From positions 3,666-67,665 of the forward strand of contig CAZODO010000018.1 of NCBI GenBank assembly GCA_964578605.1: a stretch of DNA of 64,000 nt, in the 5' to 3' direction. Positions 36,937 through 45,690 of the stretch are shown here, in pieces; within the stretch, counting starts at the first letter, position 1; the number at the start of each line of letters is the position of its first letter. Source of the stretch: JAXMHN01 sp964578605. Its GTDB lineage: Bacteria; Verrucomicrobiota; Verrucomicrobiia; Limisphaerales; SIBE01. The position numbers and the translations under genes are program-made. The notes below the pieces were generated by a model that did not search any database, had not been told where the DNA came from, and saw nothing but the letters and a program-made list of their open reading frames with translations.

Positions 36937-38423
36937 ACGGTTCCGGCTCTCCATCGATCGCCCAGGCGTTGTCTCCCGACAAAGCGGATGGCGAACTGAG
37001 TTCACCGGCTTTGCTGGCCGAAGTGGATGCGTCCTGCCGGACGCCGTTGCTCTTCCTGTTTAGCAGCGCGGTGATCTGGTTGTTGATCGGGACGGTGCTG
37101 GCGCTTTTAGCCTCGTTCAAGCTGCACATGCCCGAACTGCTGACCGAAACGGCGTGGCTGACGTTCGGGCGGGTGCGGCCGGCGCACCTGAACACCATGG
37201 TGTACGGATTCGCCTCGCAAGCGTCGTTCGGCGTCACGGTCTGGCTGCTCTGCCGGCTTTGCCGAGTGCCGTTGATTTTTCCGTGGATCGTGGTGATGGG
37301 GGGTGTGCTCTGGAATATCGGCGTGACCGTTGGGGTGTGGGGCATTCTGGCCGGCGACAGCACCAGTGTGGAATGGCTGGAGATGCCGGGGTATGCCAAC
37401 CCGATCCTGTTCGCTTCCTACGCGGCGATGGCGGTCTGGGCGGTGATCGTCTTTCGCTATCGGCGGCAGAAGCATCTTTACATATCGCAGTACTACCTGC
37501 TGGCGAGCTTGTTCTGGTTCCCCTGGCTGTTCTCGATTGCGCACTTGATGCTCATCGCGCAGCCAGCGCGAGGGACGGTGCAGGCGGCGGTGAACTGGTG
37601 GTTTGCCCATAACGTGCTGGGGCTATGGTTTACCCCGGCGGGGTTGGCGGCCATTTACTACTTCATCCCGAAGGTCATTGGACGGCCGATTCATAGCTAT
37701 TACCTGTCGCTGCTCGGGTTTTGGTCGCTGGCGATCTTCTACAACTGGAACGGCGCGCATCACCTGGTGGGCGGGCCGCTGCCTGCGTGGCTGGTGACGG
37801 CGAGCATTGTGGCCAGCATCATGATGGTCATCCCCGTCGCGGTCACGGCCATCAATCATCATCTCACGATGGTGGGCCATTTTCATAAGCTGAAAACCAG
37901 CCCGACCTTGCGGTTCATCGTGCTGGGCGCCATGAACTATACGGCCGTCAGCCTCCAGGGATCGGCAAGCGCGCTGCGGTCGGTAAGCCGGGTGACGCAC
38001 TTCTCGCATCACACGATTGCGCATGCGCACTGGGGCATGTACGCGTTCTTCACCCTGGTGATGTTTGGCGCCATGTACTACATCCTGCCCCGGATCACGC
38101 AGCGGGAATGGCCGTCGGTGCGCCTGATCTCCCTGCATTTCTGGACGGTGGTGGGAGGGATCATGCTTTACGTGGCGCCGCTCTCGCTGGGGGGCATTTT
38201 CCAGGGGTGGGCTTTGAACAACCCGGATATTCCCTTCCTGGATGTGGTGCGAGGGACTTATCTCTGGCTGGAATGGCGAACCATTTCGGGGGTGATTATT
38301 ACCATTGGCCATTTGGCGTTCACGGTTTCGTTCTTCTGGATTGTTGCCCGCCGTCTGCGGCCTTACCGGCATCCCGTGGTGCAGATAGCGGCGCCGACGC
38401 CCGCGGAGTCGAGTGCATCATGA
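36933..38423 (+). CDS. ccoN: cbb3-type cytochrome c oxidase subunit I
   Basis: A 496-residue haem-copper oxidase subunit with about 12 membrane helices. Haem and CuB ligands are visible: RPAHLNTMVYGF (low-spin haem His), WWFAHNVLGLWFTP (CuB His), FYNWNGAHHLVGGPLP (His pair) and THFSHHTIAHAHWGMY (haem His ligands). It reduces oxygen to water at low oxygen tension. It overlaps ccoS and ccoO by ATGA, so translation is probably coupled. Confidence 0.95.
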   Translation: MNGSGSPSIAQALSPDKADGELSSPALLAEVDASCRTPLLFLFSSAVIWLLIGTVLALLASFKLHMPELLTETAWLTFGRVRPAHLNTMVYGFASQASFGVTVWLLCRLCRVPLIFPWIVVMGGVLWNIGVTVGVWGILAGDSTSVEWLEMPGYANPILFASYAAMAVWAVIVFRYRRQKHLYISQYYLLASLFWFPWLFSIAHLMLIAQPARGTVQAAVNWWFAHNVLGLWFTPAGLAAIYYFIPKVIGRPIHSYYLSLLGFWSLAIFYNWNGAHHLVGGPLPAWLVTASIVASIMMVIPVAVTAINHHLTMVGHFHKLKTSPTLRFIVLGAMNYTAVSLQGSASALRSVSRVTHFSHHTIAHAHWGMYAFFTLVMFGAMYYILPRITQREWPSVRLISLHFWTVVGGIMLYVAPLSLGGIFQGWALNNPDIPFLDVVRGTYLWLEWRTISGVIITIGHLAFTVSFFWIVARRLRPYRHPVVQIAAPTPAESSAS

Positions 38424-39028
38424 ATTACGGTCCTCTCATTGTTCTCGGGGTCTTCCTGACCATCGGCAGCTCCTGGGTCGGGCTGGCCTTCCTTCCACAC
38501 TGGCAGATTGGCAATCTGCAGCCGGTCGTCCTGCGGGAGACAGGCGAGACTTATCCGGTGCCCCTTTCGGGCCTGGCTGCCCAGGGACGAGAGCTTTACC
38601 GCGCCAACGGTTGCATTTACTGCCATAGCCAGCAGGTCAGGGCGGAGGATTTCGGCGTCGATATCGAACGCGGCTGGGGACAACGGCGGAGTGTGGCGGT
38701 CGATTACATCTACCAGCGCCCGGTCTTTCTGGGCACGATGCGCACGGGGCCGGACCTGACGAATATTGGGGTTCGCCAACCCGGCACGCAGTGGCATTAC
38801 CTGCATTTCTATAATCCGCGCGCCGTCTACGAGATTTCGAACATGCCCGCTTTCCCGTGGCTTTTCAGGCAGCAGAGAATTGGCGGCGAGGCGTCACCCA
38901 ACGCGTTGACGTTGCCGCAGAAGGTTGCCCCGATGCCGGGATACGAAATGGTGCCGACCGAGGAGGCCGACGCCCTGGTCGCTTACATGCTAAGCCTCAG
39001 AACCACGCCAACCGTCCCGGAGCCATGA
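38420..39028 (+). CDS. ccoO: cbb3 oxidase subunit II (mono-haem cytochrome c)
   Basis: A 202-residue membrane-anchored c-type cytochrome. An N-terminal helix (PLIVLGVFLTIGSSWVGLAF) is followed by the haem motif NGCIYCHSQQVR and the distal Met region MPAFPWLF, both typical of CcoO. It passes electrons to CcoN. The start overlaps the ccoN stop and the stop overlaps the ccoP start, each as ATGA. Confidence 0.94.
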   Translation: MNYGPLIVLGVFLTIGSSWVGLAFLPHWQIGNLQPVVLRETGETYPVPLSGLAAQGRELYRANGCIYCHSQQVRAEDFGVDIERGWGQRRSVAVDYIYQRPVFLGTMRTGPDLTNIGVRQPGTQWHYLHFYNPRAVYEISNMPAFPWLFRQQRIGGEASPNALTLPQKVAPMPGYEMVPTEEADALVAYMLSLRTTPTVPEP

Positions 39029-39702
39029 ACCGCTCAGACGATCCTGCCAGCCCGGGCAAAGCCACCTTCACCCAGGGGGCCTTGAGCGAGGGTCACGATG
39101 TGTCCGCCATGCACGCCGCGATCCGGCGGGAACAGTCGGATCCCCGCGAGGGTTACGAACCCATTTCCCTTTGGCTGGTGGCGTCCATTGGCGGGCTCCT
39201 GTTTTGGGGGGGGTATTATTTCGCCCGTTTCAATGCGGGGTTCGATCCGTCCATCCTCGACACGTGGCGCCCTGCCTTGACGGTTGCGGCGGCCCCCAAA
39301 GCTGCTCTGAGCCCGGAAGTGATCGGCCAGCGCACCTACGCGATGGCCTGCCTGCCTTGCCACCAGGCCGAAGGCAACGGCGTTCCCGGACAATTTCCGC
39401 CGCTGGCCGGTTCGGAGTGGGTGCTCCACGGAGATCCGGGGCGCATCATCCGGATTGTCCTGAGCGGGGTGCAAGGCCCCATCACTGTGTCGGGCCAGCA
39501 GTATAACAACTCCATGCCGCCTTGGAGAGACACGCTTTCGGACGAACAGATCGCCGCGGTGATTACCCATATCCGCAACCAATGGGGCAACAAGGCGTCG
39601 CCCGTTGCCGTTGAACAGGTGGCCGCGATCCGGGCGCAGGTGGCCGGTCGCCAGACGCCTTGGACAGCCCAGGAATTGATGGCCATCCCCGACGGCCAAT
39701 AA
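39025..39702 (+). CDS. ccoP: cbb3 oxidase subunit III-like cytochrome c, mono-haem
   Basis: A 225-residue protein with one membrane helix (ISLWLVASIGGLLFWGGYYF) and one haem c motif (MACLPCHQAEGNGVPG), with the axial Met probably in NNSMPPW. Classical CcoP has two haem motifs; only one is present, so this is a shortened variant or a related electron-entry cytochrome. Its position after ccoO with an ATGA overlap supports the subunit role. The ccoI start follows after 11 bp. Confidence 0.85.
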   Translation: MNRSDDPASPGKATFTQGALSEGHDVSAMHAAIRREQSDPREGYEPISLWLVASIGGLLFWGGYYFARFNAGFDPSILDTWRPALTVAAAPKAALSPEVIGQRTYAMACLPCHQAEGNGVPGQFPPLAGSEWVLHGDPGRIIRIVLSGVQGPITVSGQQYNNSMPPWRDTLSDEQIAAVITHIRNQWGNKASPVAVEQVAAIRAQVAGRQTPWTAQELMAIPDGQ

Positions 39703-39713
39703 CCTTTCGTGCC

Positions 39714-42596
39714 ATGACCACGGTCGTGATGGAACCTGCCCAGGAAACAGCCGCCTCCTGTGACTATTGCGGAGCGCCCCTGCCGCCGCAGCGTGATCCG
39801 GGAGACGGAGCCTCCTCGAAAAACAGGTCGAAGTTCTGCTGCTATGGCTGCCGGGTTTTGGGAGAGAGTGGCCGGCGCGCAGTTCCCGCCCCAAAAGGGC
39901 AGACCTCCGTCTGGATCAAAGTGGCCGCCAGCGCGGCCATTTTCGGCCAGATGATGATCCTGGACCTCGCGGTGAACCTCACCACGCCGGATCCCGAGGC
40001 GCATCGGCTTTTGCATTGGGCTTTGTTCGTCGGCGCCGCGGTCGTGCTCTGGTTGCACGGCCCGGCTCTCTTCCGGACGGTGCGCCAGCAATTCCCGCGT
40101 CCGACGATCGAACTCATGTTCTCGGCCGGAATCGTGGGGGCGTTTGCCGCCTCGGTGTATGCGTCTCTCACCGGTGTGGGGGCGGTCTACTACGAAATCG
40201 TGGCGGTCCTGTTGACCGTTTACACCGCCGGCAGAACCCTCCAGGCCCAAGGGCGCAACCGCGCTTTCGCCGAAGCGCAACGTTTCCACGAAACCTTCGC
40301 CACCGCCCGCCGCGTCCTCCAGAACGGCACCGATCTCCAGGTCCCCTCCGCCCAAATCCAAGTCGGCGAGCAGGTCCGGGTCCTGGCTGGCGAACCCATC
40401 CCGGTGGATGGACGGATCGTGGCCGGTCAAGCGTTCGTGCAGCAGGCGCCCCTGAGCGGCGAGCCTTTTCCCGTGGTGCGGCGTCCCGGCGATGAGGTCC
40501 TTGCCGGGTCCTACTCGGAAGACGGCGAGTTGCTCATCACCGCGACGCGTGCGGGGTCCGGCCGGCATTTGGACGAGCTCTTGACGCTCGCGACTCAGGC
40601 GCGAGGGATTCCTTCGCGCATCCAGGCCCAAGCCGATCGAATTGTGGCGTGGTTTCTGCCCTTCGTCCTCATCACCGCCTTGGGCACGCTGGTATTCTGG
40701 GGGTGGAAAACCGGTTGGCAGGCCGGGTTGTTCAATGCCCTGGCGGTGCTGGTCGTGGCTTGCCCTTGCGCCATGGGATTGGCCACGCCGATCGCCCTCT
40801 GGAACTCAATGGCTGCGATGGCGGCGCGCGGTTTGGTGGTGCGAAGCGCCGATGCCATCGAGCACCTGGCCAGTTTGACTCATGTGGCTTTCGACAAAAC
40901 GGGCACCTTGACCGAGGAAGGTTGTTCCATGGTGGACCTGACGACGATCGGCAGCGCCGAGCAACGTCAGCAAATCCAGGCGATGATCCGGGTTGTCGAG
41001 GACAGCAGCCCCCACCCAATCGCCCAGGCGTTTCGCGCTCTGCCCAGGATGGGCGAACAGGACCGCGCGTACCGGCTGGGCAACACGAAAACCGTCCCCG
41101 CGCTGGGAGTGGAAGCCTGGGTGTCCGCCGCGGACGGGACCGAGTACCACGTTCGGATCGGCCAGCGTGGTCTCATGACAAACCTGGAAGGCGAAGCCGC
41201 ATTGCGCCAGCAGCTTGCCGATGGCCCGGGCGACCAGCTCATCTATGTGCAAGTGAACGGCCAACTCTCAGCCATCGCCGCCGTGCGGGAGCAGGTGCGG
41301 GCTTCGGCGGCGGACGTCTTTAAGGCGCTGGAAGGGTTGGGTCTGCAATCGTCCATTCTGACAGGCGACTCTTCCGATCGCGTCGCCCGCCTCGGATTGC
41401 CTGGATCGATTGGGAGCTTGACGGCCCCCGGCAAGGCGGCACTGCTCAATGCCTGGCAGGCCGAGGGGCAACGCATCGGCTTTGTCGGGGACGGCATTAA
41501 CGATGCGCCCGCCCTCAACGCCGCGGCCTTTGGGATCAGCTTGGGACACGGTTCCGGCCTGAGCCAGGCCAGCGCCGGCGCGGTCCTCTACGGCGGCGAC
41601 CTGGCAGTCGTTCCCTGGGCGATTGACCTCTCTCGACGGGTCAAACGCGCCGTGCGTTCGAATCTCGCCTTCGCGGCATTTTACAACCTCGTGGGCATCG
41701 TCCTGGCGGTCAGTGGATATCTTCACCCGGTTGCCGCTGTTTTGCTGATGGTCATTTCCAGCCTGACGGTCTCCTGGCGGGCAACACGGGCCTCACGGGG
41801 TGACGAGTTCTGCTGTGTGCCTGCCTCTGGCCGGGCGGCATCCGCCAGCACCGCCGCTCGGAAACCGGCTGCTCCGCGCCTGGCTGGCGCTGCATGGCCC
41901 GCGAAGCTGCTGACGCGATGGAGTCTGGCGGGTTTCTTGATCCTGCTGCAGGCCCCGTTCATCATTTACCTGGGGCGGTTGCCCTTCTGGCCGGCTCTTG
42001 GCGTCGCGCTGGTCTGCGGCATCCTGGGTTTCGGAATCGTCGGGTTCAGCCACCGGATCATGGACGGGACCGCGTCCACCTTGAAGTACCATTGGCAAAT
42101 GAGCGTGGCCATGCTCGCGGTGGGCAATTGGGGGATGATTCTCGGATGGTGGGTGGAAGCCGGGTTCGCGCCGGTGGTGGGTCAGCACCTGATGCTGGGT
42201 TGTTGTGCGCACGGATCCGCTTCAAGCGCCCAGCCCGCGATCCCCTGGATGTATATTGGCATGGTCCTGTTCAGCTTGCCGTTCATGGTCAGCCGGCCGG
42301 AACGAGGCCAAACCTGGCTCATGCCGGTGATCGGCGGCATCCTTTCAACCGTCGGCATGGTGGCGGGCATGGCCTATGGCACCTCGATCGGGCTTGCCTT
42401 GGCTGGAACGGCCAGAGTCTCTCGGTTCCTTTGGGCACTGGGTTCCATGATCGCTGGCATGCTCATCGGCATGGCCATCGGTTGCGAATCCGGCCGCGCT
42501 GCCGCCTGGCTCTGGAACCGCCCTTCGCGCAAGCAAACCACGGCCGGTGCGGAAATGACCCAACGCCGCCAACAGCAAGATTCGATCCGACGGTGA
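39714..42596 (+). CDS. ccoI: CcoI/FixI-type copper P-type ATPase with an extra C-terminal membrane domain
   Basis: A 960-residue P1B-type ATPase. The N-terminus has the Cys-rich block CDYCGAPLPP and KFCCYGCRVLG found in CcoI/FixI. Then come the actuator loop with LSGEPFPV, the metal-site CPC in VVACPCAMGLATP, the phosphorylation DKTGT, TGDSSD, and GDGINDAPALNAAAFG. CcoI exports copper for cbb3 assembly. After the usual last helices (about residue 705) there is a linker and then about 230 more residues with six or so membrane helices, including KYHWQMSVAMLAVGNWGM and LGCCAHG. This extension is not part of the usual family. Confidence 0.9.
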   Translation: MTTVVMEPAQETAASCDYCGAPLPPQRDPGDGASSKNRSKFCCYGCRVLGESGRRAVPAPKGQTSVWIKVAASAAIFGQMMILDLAVNLTTPDPEAHRLLHWALFVGAAVVLWLHGPALFRTVRQQFPRPTIELMFSAGIVGAFAASVYASLTGVGAVYYEIVAVLLTVYTAGRTLQAQGRNRAFAEAQRFHETFATARRVLQNGTDLQVPSAQIQVGEQVRVLAGEPIPVDGRIVAGQAFVQQAPLSGEPFPVVRRPGDEVLAGSYSEDGELLITATRAGSGRHLDELLTLATQARGIPSRIQAQADRIVAWFLPFVLITALGTLVFWGWKTGWQAGLFNALAVLVVACPCAMGLATPIALWNSMAAMAARGLVVRSADAIEHLASLTHVAFDKTGTLTEEGCSMVDLTTIGSAEQRQQIQAMIRVVEDSSPHPIAQAFRALPRMGEQDRAYRLGNTKTVPALGVEAWVSAADGTEYHVRIGQRGLMTNLEGEAALRQQLADGPGDQLIYVQVNGQLSAIAAVREQVRASAADVFKALEGLGLQSSILTGDSSDRVARLGLPGSIGSLTAPGKAALLNAWQAEGQRIGFVGDGINDAPALNAAAFGISLGHGSGLSQASAGAVLYGGDLAVVPWAIDLSRRVKRAVRSNLAFAAFYNLVGIVLAVSGYLHPVAAVLLMVISSLTVSWRATRASRGDEFCCVPASGRAASASTAARKPAAPRLAGAAWPAKLLTRWSLAGFLILLQAPFIIYLGRLPFWPALGVALVCGILGFGIVGFSHRIMDGTASTLKYHWQMSVAMLAVGNWGMILGWWVEAGFAPVVGQHLMLGCCAHGSASSAQPAIPWMYIGMVLFSLPFMVSRPERGQTWLMPVIGGILSTVGMVAGMAYGTSIGLALAGTARVSRFLWALGSMIAGMLIGMAIGCESGRAAAWLWNRPSRKQTTAGAEMTQRRQQQDSIRR

Positions 42597-42937
42597 GTCT
42601 CACGCGGCAGGGCGGGTCCTTCTCCAGCGTGGCGCAGTGGGATTCGCCTTGCGACCTCGGCGACCCGGTCACGCCAGCTTGGCGTCTGTCGAATCGCATT
42701 TGTAACCCTAATTGAAACCCGGGAAAGTGCCAGCAAACAGAACTGTACACAGATGTGTACACTTGCGTAAGTGGCATCATTGCAGAACGTTATGACGCAA
42801 TATGTCACGCGTCCCAACGCGCAAGTCTCTTCCTTAATAATTCACTCTAATCAATGGAGATCAGTGGTCCCTAGGTCCTCATTCTCATTCAGCTATGCCG
42901 CGGTGCTTGCTTCGGCGCTATGGCAACGAGTGACGCT
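42597..42937. other. Intergenic region between ccoI and the zinc-ribbon gene
   Basis: About 340 bases with no convincing gene. It contains the inverted copy of a 70-bp module (42741-42810) and, after about 42830, an AT-richer patch (TTCCTTAATAATTCACTCTA). No terminator with a T-tract was seen after ccoI. Confidence 0.5.
42741..42810 (-). promoter_or_regulatory. 70-bp module with TGTACACA palindrome, copy 1
   Basis: Read on the minus strand this is GCGTGACAT, 40 nt, then TGTACACA-TC-TGTGTACA. The palindrome occupies 42744-42761. The same arrangement with exactly the same 40-nt spacing occurs at 60458-60528 on the plus strand. It may be an operator with a second binding site, or the end of a mobile element. 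Confidence 0.6.
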
Positions 42938-43222
42938 TCAATAAGAAGCGGTCGTTCTCCGCTCGATCCACGCGCGATGCCTCTGCCGTTCCGACGCCAG
43001 CGTCTCCTCAACGCGGGACGCTTCGGACGCCGAGAACAACAGCGCCGCCGGCAATTCTTCACCGCACACCCCACAAAGCTTGTGACGGCGCGCGTAAATG
43101 ATGGAAGCACACCGGGGACAACGCAGCCAAGGCCTCGGGCGGACAATGTGCCGGACCAGCGGAAAAGGCGGGGTGTCTTGCCAGCCGTTCTCCACACATG
43201 AAATGTCCATCTTTGCTGTCAT
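42938..43222 (-). CDS. Small zinc-ribbon protein
   Basis: A 94-residue protein with a clear four-Cys zinc ribbon (LRCPRCASIIYARRHKLCGV, continuing to the second CxxC). Flanking parts are basic, and the C-terminus is a charged helix (SRVEETLASERQRHRAWIE). The frame is open far upstream, but the start is placed at the Met opening MTAKMDISC; the second Met (43210) is possible. It resembles zinc-ribbon hypotheticals, and nucleic-acid binding is plausible only. It sits at the left edge of the toxin-antitoxin island. Confidence 0.6.
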   Translation of the reverse strand: MTAKMDISCVENGWQDTPPFPLVRHIVRPRPWLRCPRCASIIYARRHKLCGVCGEELPAALLFSASEASRVEETLASERQRHRAWIERRTTASY

Positions 43223-43351
43223 AGGTTTCCGTTCGGGAGGGAGAACACGTGGGAGCTTCGAAGGTTGGTTATAAATCCGGGGACCGTTTCCACTCCGGCA
43301 ACGTCCTGGGATGGTGAGGGCAGTACAATTCGCTGACCCAGAGCCCCCTAA

Positions 43352-43444
43352 TTGCACGCGGACAAGTCGCTGTCTATCGGGGACATCTGCAAGACCCTGC
43401 GGATTTCCAGGGCGACATTCTATCGGTATCTCGCGGCTGCCTGA
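43352..43444 (+). pseudogene. 3' remnant of a serine resolvase gene, copy A
   Basis: Thirty residues end at a TGA. HADKSLSIGDICKTLRIS followed by RATFYRYLAAA is the C-terminal helix-turn-helix of Tn3/Hin-type serine recombinases. A TAA stands directly in front of the fragment, so the catalytic domain is gone. A second, frameshifted copy of the same end lies at 46553-46641. Confidence 0.8.
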
Positions 43445-43494
43445 TTTTGGACTGGTTCGGAACTGGGACTGAGCAGCGAGCGTGTGTAATACCA

Positions 43495-43530
43495 TTGACA
43501 GTTGTGGCTGTGTGTATATGTTTTTACACA
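43495..43530 (+). promoter_or_regulatory. Promoter and operator-like inverted repeat of abiEi-abiEii
   Basis: TTGACA (43495-43500), a 16-nt spacer and TATGTT (43517-43522) form a sigma-70-like promoter. The inverted repeat TGTGTA-N8-TACACA (43511-43530) covers the -10 and the transcription start. AbiEi proteins repress their own operon through inverted repeats, so this is a likely site. Confidence 0.55.
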
Positions 43531-43541
43531 TGCGACAGACG

Positions 43542-44138
43542 ATGACGCAACAAGACCGGGTGCTGGCCCTCGCCCAGAAGAAGAAGATTCTGCGGTTGAA
43601 AGATGTTACGGACGAGGGCCTGCATCCTGAGCATCTCCGCCGTCTGCATCGGAAGGGTCTGCTGGTGCGAAGCGACCGTGGCGTGTATCGGCTGGCCGAG
43701 AGCGAGTATTCAGAGAAGCTGAGATTGGCGGAGATTGCTAAGCGCGTTCCCAACGGCGTGGTGTGTCTGCTGAGCGCCCTGCTATTTCACGAGATCGGAA
43801 CTCAACTCCCCAACGAGGTATGGCTGGCCGTAAAACGCGGTGCCGCTCTACCGCGTGGGGTGCGAACCGGGCTTCGGGTCGTAACGGTTTCTGAACCGTC
43901 TTTTGGGACCGGAATTGAGGAACAGGAGATCGACGGCGTTCGGGTAAAAGTTTATTGCCCAGCCAAGTCCATCGCCGACTGTTTCAGGTTCAGGAGCACG
44001 GTGGGCCTGGACGTGGCACTGGAGGCCCTGCGAGAGGCGTGGCGCAAGCGCAAGGTCACGATGGCCGACCTGGACCGGTTCGCTAAAATCGACAGGGTGA
44101 CAAACGTGATGCGCCCCTACCTGGAGATGCTGACGTGA
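43542..44138 (+). CDS. abiEi: AbiEi-type antitoxin/repressor
   Basis: A 198-residue protein of the AbiEi family, the antitoxin half of a type IV toxin-antitoxin and phage-abortive system. An N-terminal winged helix (QDRVLALAQKKKILRLKDV, then HLRRLHRKGLLVRSDRGVYR) is followed by the AbiEi domain (NGVVCLLSALLFHEIGTQLP, VWLAV, VKVYCPAKSIADCFRFR). The ATG at 43542 was chosen because the likely transcription start falls near 43529; the ATG at 43530 adds four residues. Its stop overlaps the abiEii GTG as GTGA. Confidence 0.88.
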   Translation: MTQQDRVLALAQKKKILRLKDVTDEGLHPEHLRRLHRKGLLVRSDRGVYRLAESEYSEKLRLAEIAKRVPNGVVCLLSALLFHEIGTQLPNEVWLAVKRGAALPRGVRTGLRVVTVSEPSFGTGIEEQEIDGVRVKVYCPAKSIADCFRFRSTVGLDVALEALREAWRKRKVTMADLDRFAKIDRVTNVMRPYLEMLT

Positions 44139-45058
44139 AGGGGAAGACCATCCAGAACATGGCCGCGTCCGTTTACGCCCGGCTGTTGAAGCGAATCGAG
44201 CTTGGCGACGAGGATTTTCAATTTGTGCTCATGCGATACGGCGCGGAGCGGTTGATGTATCGGCTGAGCCAGTCCGAACACGCGGCCAACTTCGTGCTCA
44301 AGGGGGCCATGTTGTTTCTGGTTTGGACGGGGGCACAATACCGCGCTACCAAAGACATGGACCTGCTGGCCCTGAAATCCGCGTCAGTGGATCGGTTGCG
44401 GGACATCTTCCGGGGGCTGTGCGAGTTGCCTGTCGCCAATGATGGGCTGGCGTTCGAGCCTGACAGTGTGCAGGCCGAGGAAATCCGGGAGGACAACCTG
44501 TATCAGGGCGTGCGCGTGACGTTGATAGCACGACTGGGCAAGGCCAGGGTTCCGATCCAGGTGGACATCGGCTTCGGTGACGCTGTAACGCCCAAGGCTA
44601 TCCAGACCAACTTCCCGACCTTGCTTGATTTTCCGGCACCGCGCCTGGCGATGTATCCCAAGGAGACGGTCGTGGCAGAGAAGTTCGAGGCGATGGTGAA
44701 GCTCGGCCTGGCCAACAGCCGGATGAAGGATTTCTACGACATCTGGGCGCTGTCGCGGGAGTTCGACTTCGATGGCAGCGTGCTGTCCGCCGCGATCCAA
44801 GCCACGTTCAAGCGCAGGAAGACGGCGCTGACCCCGACCATGCCGCTGGCGTTGACACCGGAGTTCAGCGGCGACCCGTTAAAGCAGACGCAGTGGAAGG
44901 CATTTGTGCGCCGGAGCAGGCTCAAGCTGGCAACCGAGGGCTTGGAACAAGTCGTGGTCCAGATCAGGAGCTTCCTGGAGGCCCCGGTGGTCGCCGCCAG
45001 CCAGGGTGAGAGGCTGAAAGCGGCCTGGGCCAAGGGAGGCCCCTGGCAGCCATCGTAG
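44135..45058 (+). CDS. abiEii: AbiEii-type nucleotidyltransferase toxin
   Basis: A 307-residue toxin of the AbiEii family (DUF1814, MenT-like nucleotidyltransferase). The core motif FVLKGAMLFLVWTG followed by RATKDMDLLAL carries the two catalytic Asp residues; later landmarks are VQVDIGFGD and YPKETVVAEKFEAMV with the conserved Lys. KDFYDIWAL is also typical. Such toxins block growth by modifying tRNA or using GTP. The GTG start overlaps the antitoxin stop. Confidence 0.88.
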   Translation: MKGKTIQNMAASVYARLLKRIELGDEDFQFVLMRYGAERLMYRLSQSEHAANFVLKGAMLFLVWTGAQYRATKDMDLLALKSASVDRLRDIFRGLCELPVANDGLAFEPDSVQAEEIREDNLYQGVRVTLIARLGKARVPIQVDIGFGDAVTPKAIQTNFPTLLDFPAPRLAMYPKETVVAEKFEAMVKLGLANSRMKDFYDIWALSREFDFDGSVLSAAIQATFKRRKTALTPTMPLALTPEFSGDPLKQTQWKAFVRRSRLKLATEGLEQVVVQIRSFLEAPVVAASQGERLKAAWAKGGPWQPS

Positions 45059-45132
45059 GACTCACTGGTGGTTGAGGTCGCGGGATTTCACCCAAACGAC
45101 CGGTTTCAACTTCTGTTGAAACCCCGCCTTTC

Positions 45133-45690
45133 TCACTTCACCAGCTTGGCGATATACTTTCTCAGGCTGCTGGCCGGGATTCTCGTCATGTTGGCGTCCA
45201 GTTTCACCTGCCGGAGCTTCCCCTCATTTAGAAGCTTTGTAACAAACGCCTCCTCCACGCTGAGCAACTCGGCGACTTTGCCGATGGTATAGAGTTGGTC
45301 AACCGCCTCGCCAACGAGCGACCGGTCGATTTGGACCTCCATCAAGTGAGCGAGATGCGTTTGGTCACGCCGCTTGGCCAGCTCCAAAGGACTAAGGCGT
45401 TCGGCATTCTGGATGTCAGGGTCCGCGCCACGCGACAGGAGCAGCTTCACCATTTTCACCGAACCTTTGCGGACGGCATCATGAAGGGGCGTATCCCCGC
45501 CCCATGCCCCATCGGCGCTCTGCCTTATTGGCTCCTGTTCATTGGGATTAGCCCCAAACTCAAGAAGCAAGTGTACCATCTCGACCGAATCATCCCAGAT
45601 GGCAACACCCATTGGAGAGTTTACGCACTGGTCGTCATCCTCTTGCACGTCGGCCCCCTCGCTGAGTAGTTGCCGGGTTTTTGCCAGGTG
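45133..45690 (-). CDS. Ankyrin-repeat protein with a C-terminal HTH, probably 5'-truncated
   Basis: Two to three ankyrin repeats (LLSEGADVQ; AIWDDSVEMVHLLLEFGANP; TPLHDAVRKGSVKMVKLLLS) are followed by LSPLELAKRRDQTHLAHLM. A C-terminal excisionase-like helix-turn-helix (YTIGKVAELLSVEEAF, VTKLLNEGKLRQ, IPASSLRKYIAKLV) ends it. The frame is open to 45828, but its upper part lies opposite coding-like sequence of another gene, so the true 5' end was probably lost near 45690. No good start was found; the coordinate given is the estimated break. Its function is unknown. Confidence 0.55.
   Translation of the reverse strand, partial: HLAKTRQLLSEGADVQEDDDQCVNSPMGVAIWDDSVEMVHLLLEFGANPNEQEPIRQSADGAWGGDTPLHDAVRKGSVKMVKLLLSRGADPDIQNAERLSPLELAKRRDQTHLAHLMEVQIDRSLVGEAVDQLYTIGKVAELLSVEEAFVTKLLNEGKLRQVKLDANMTRIPASSLRKYIAKLVK

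Noticed and set aside
42889..43197. 102-codon frame on the minus strand
   Set aside because: It overlaps in another frame the zinc-ribbon gene, which has a clear CxxC-CxxC pattern.
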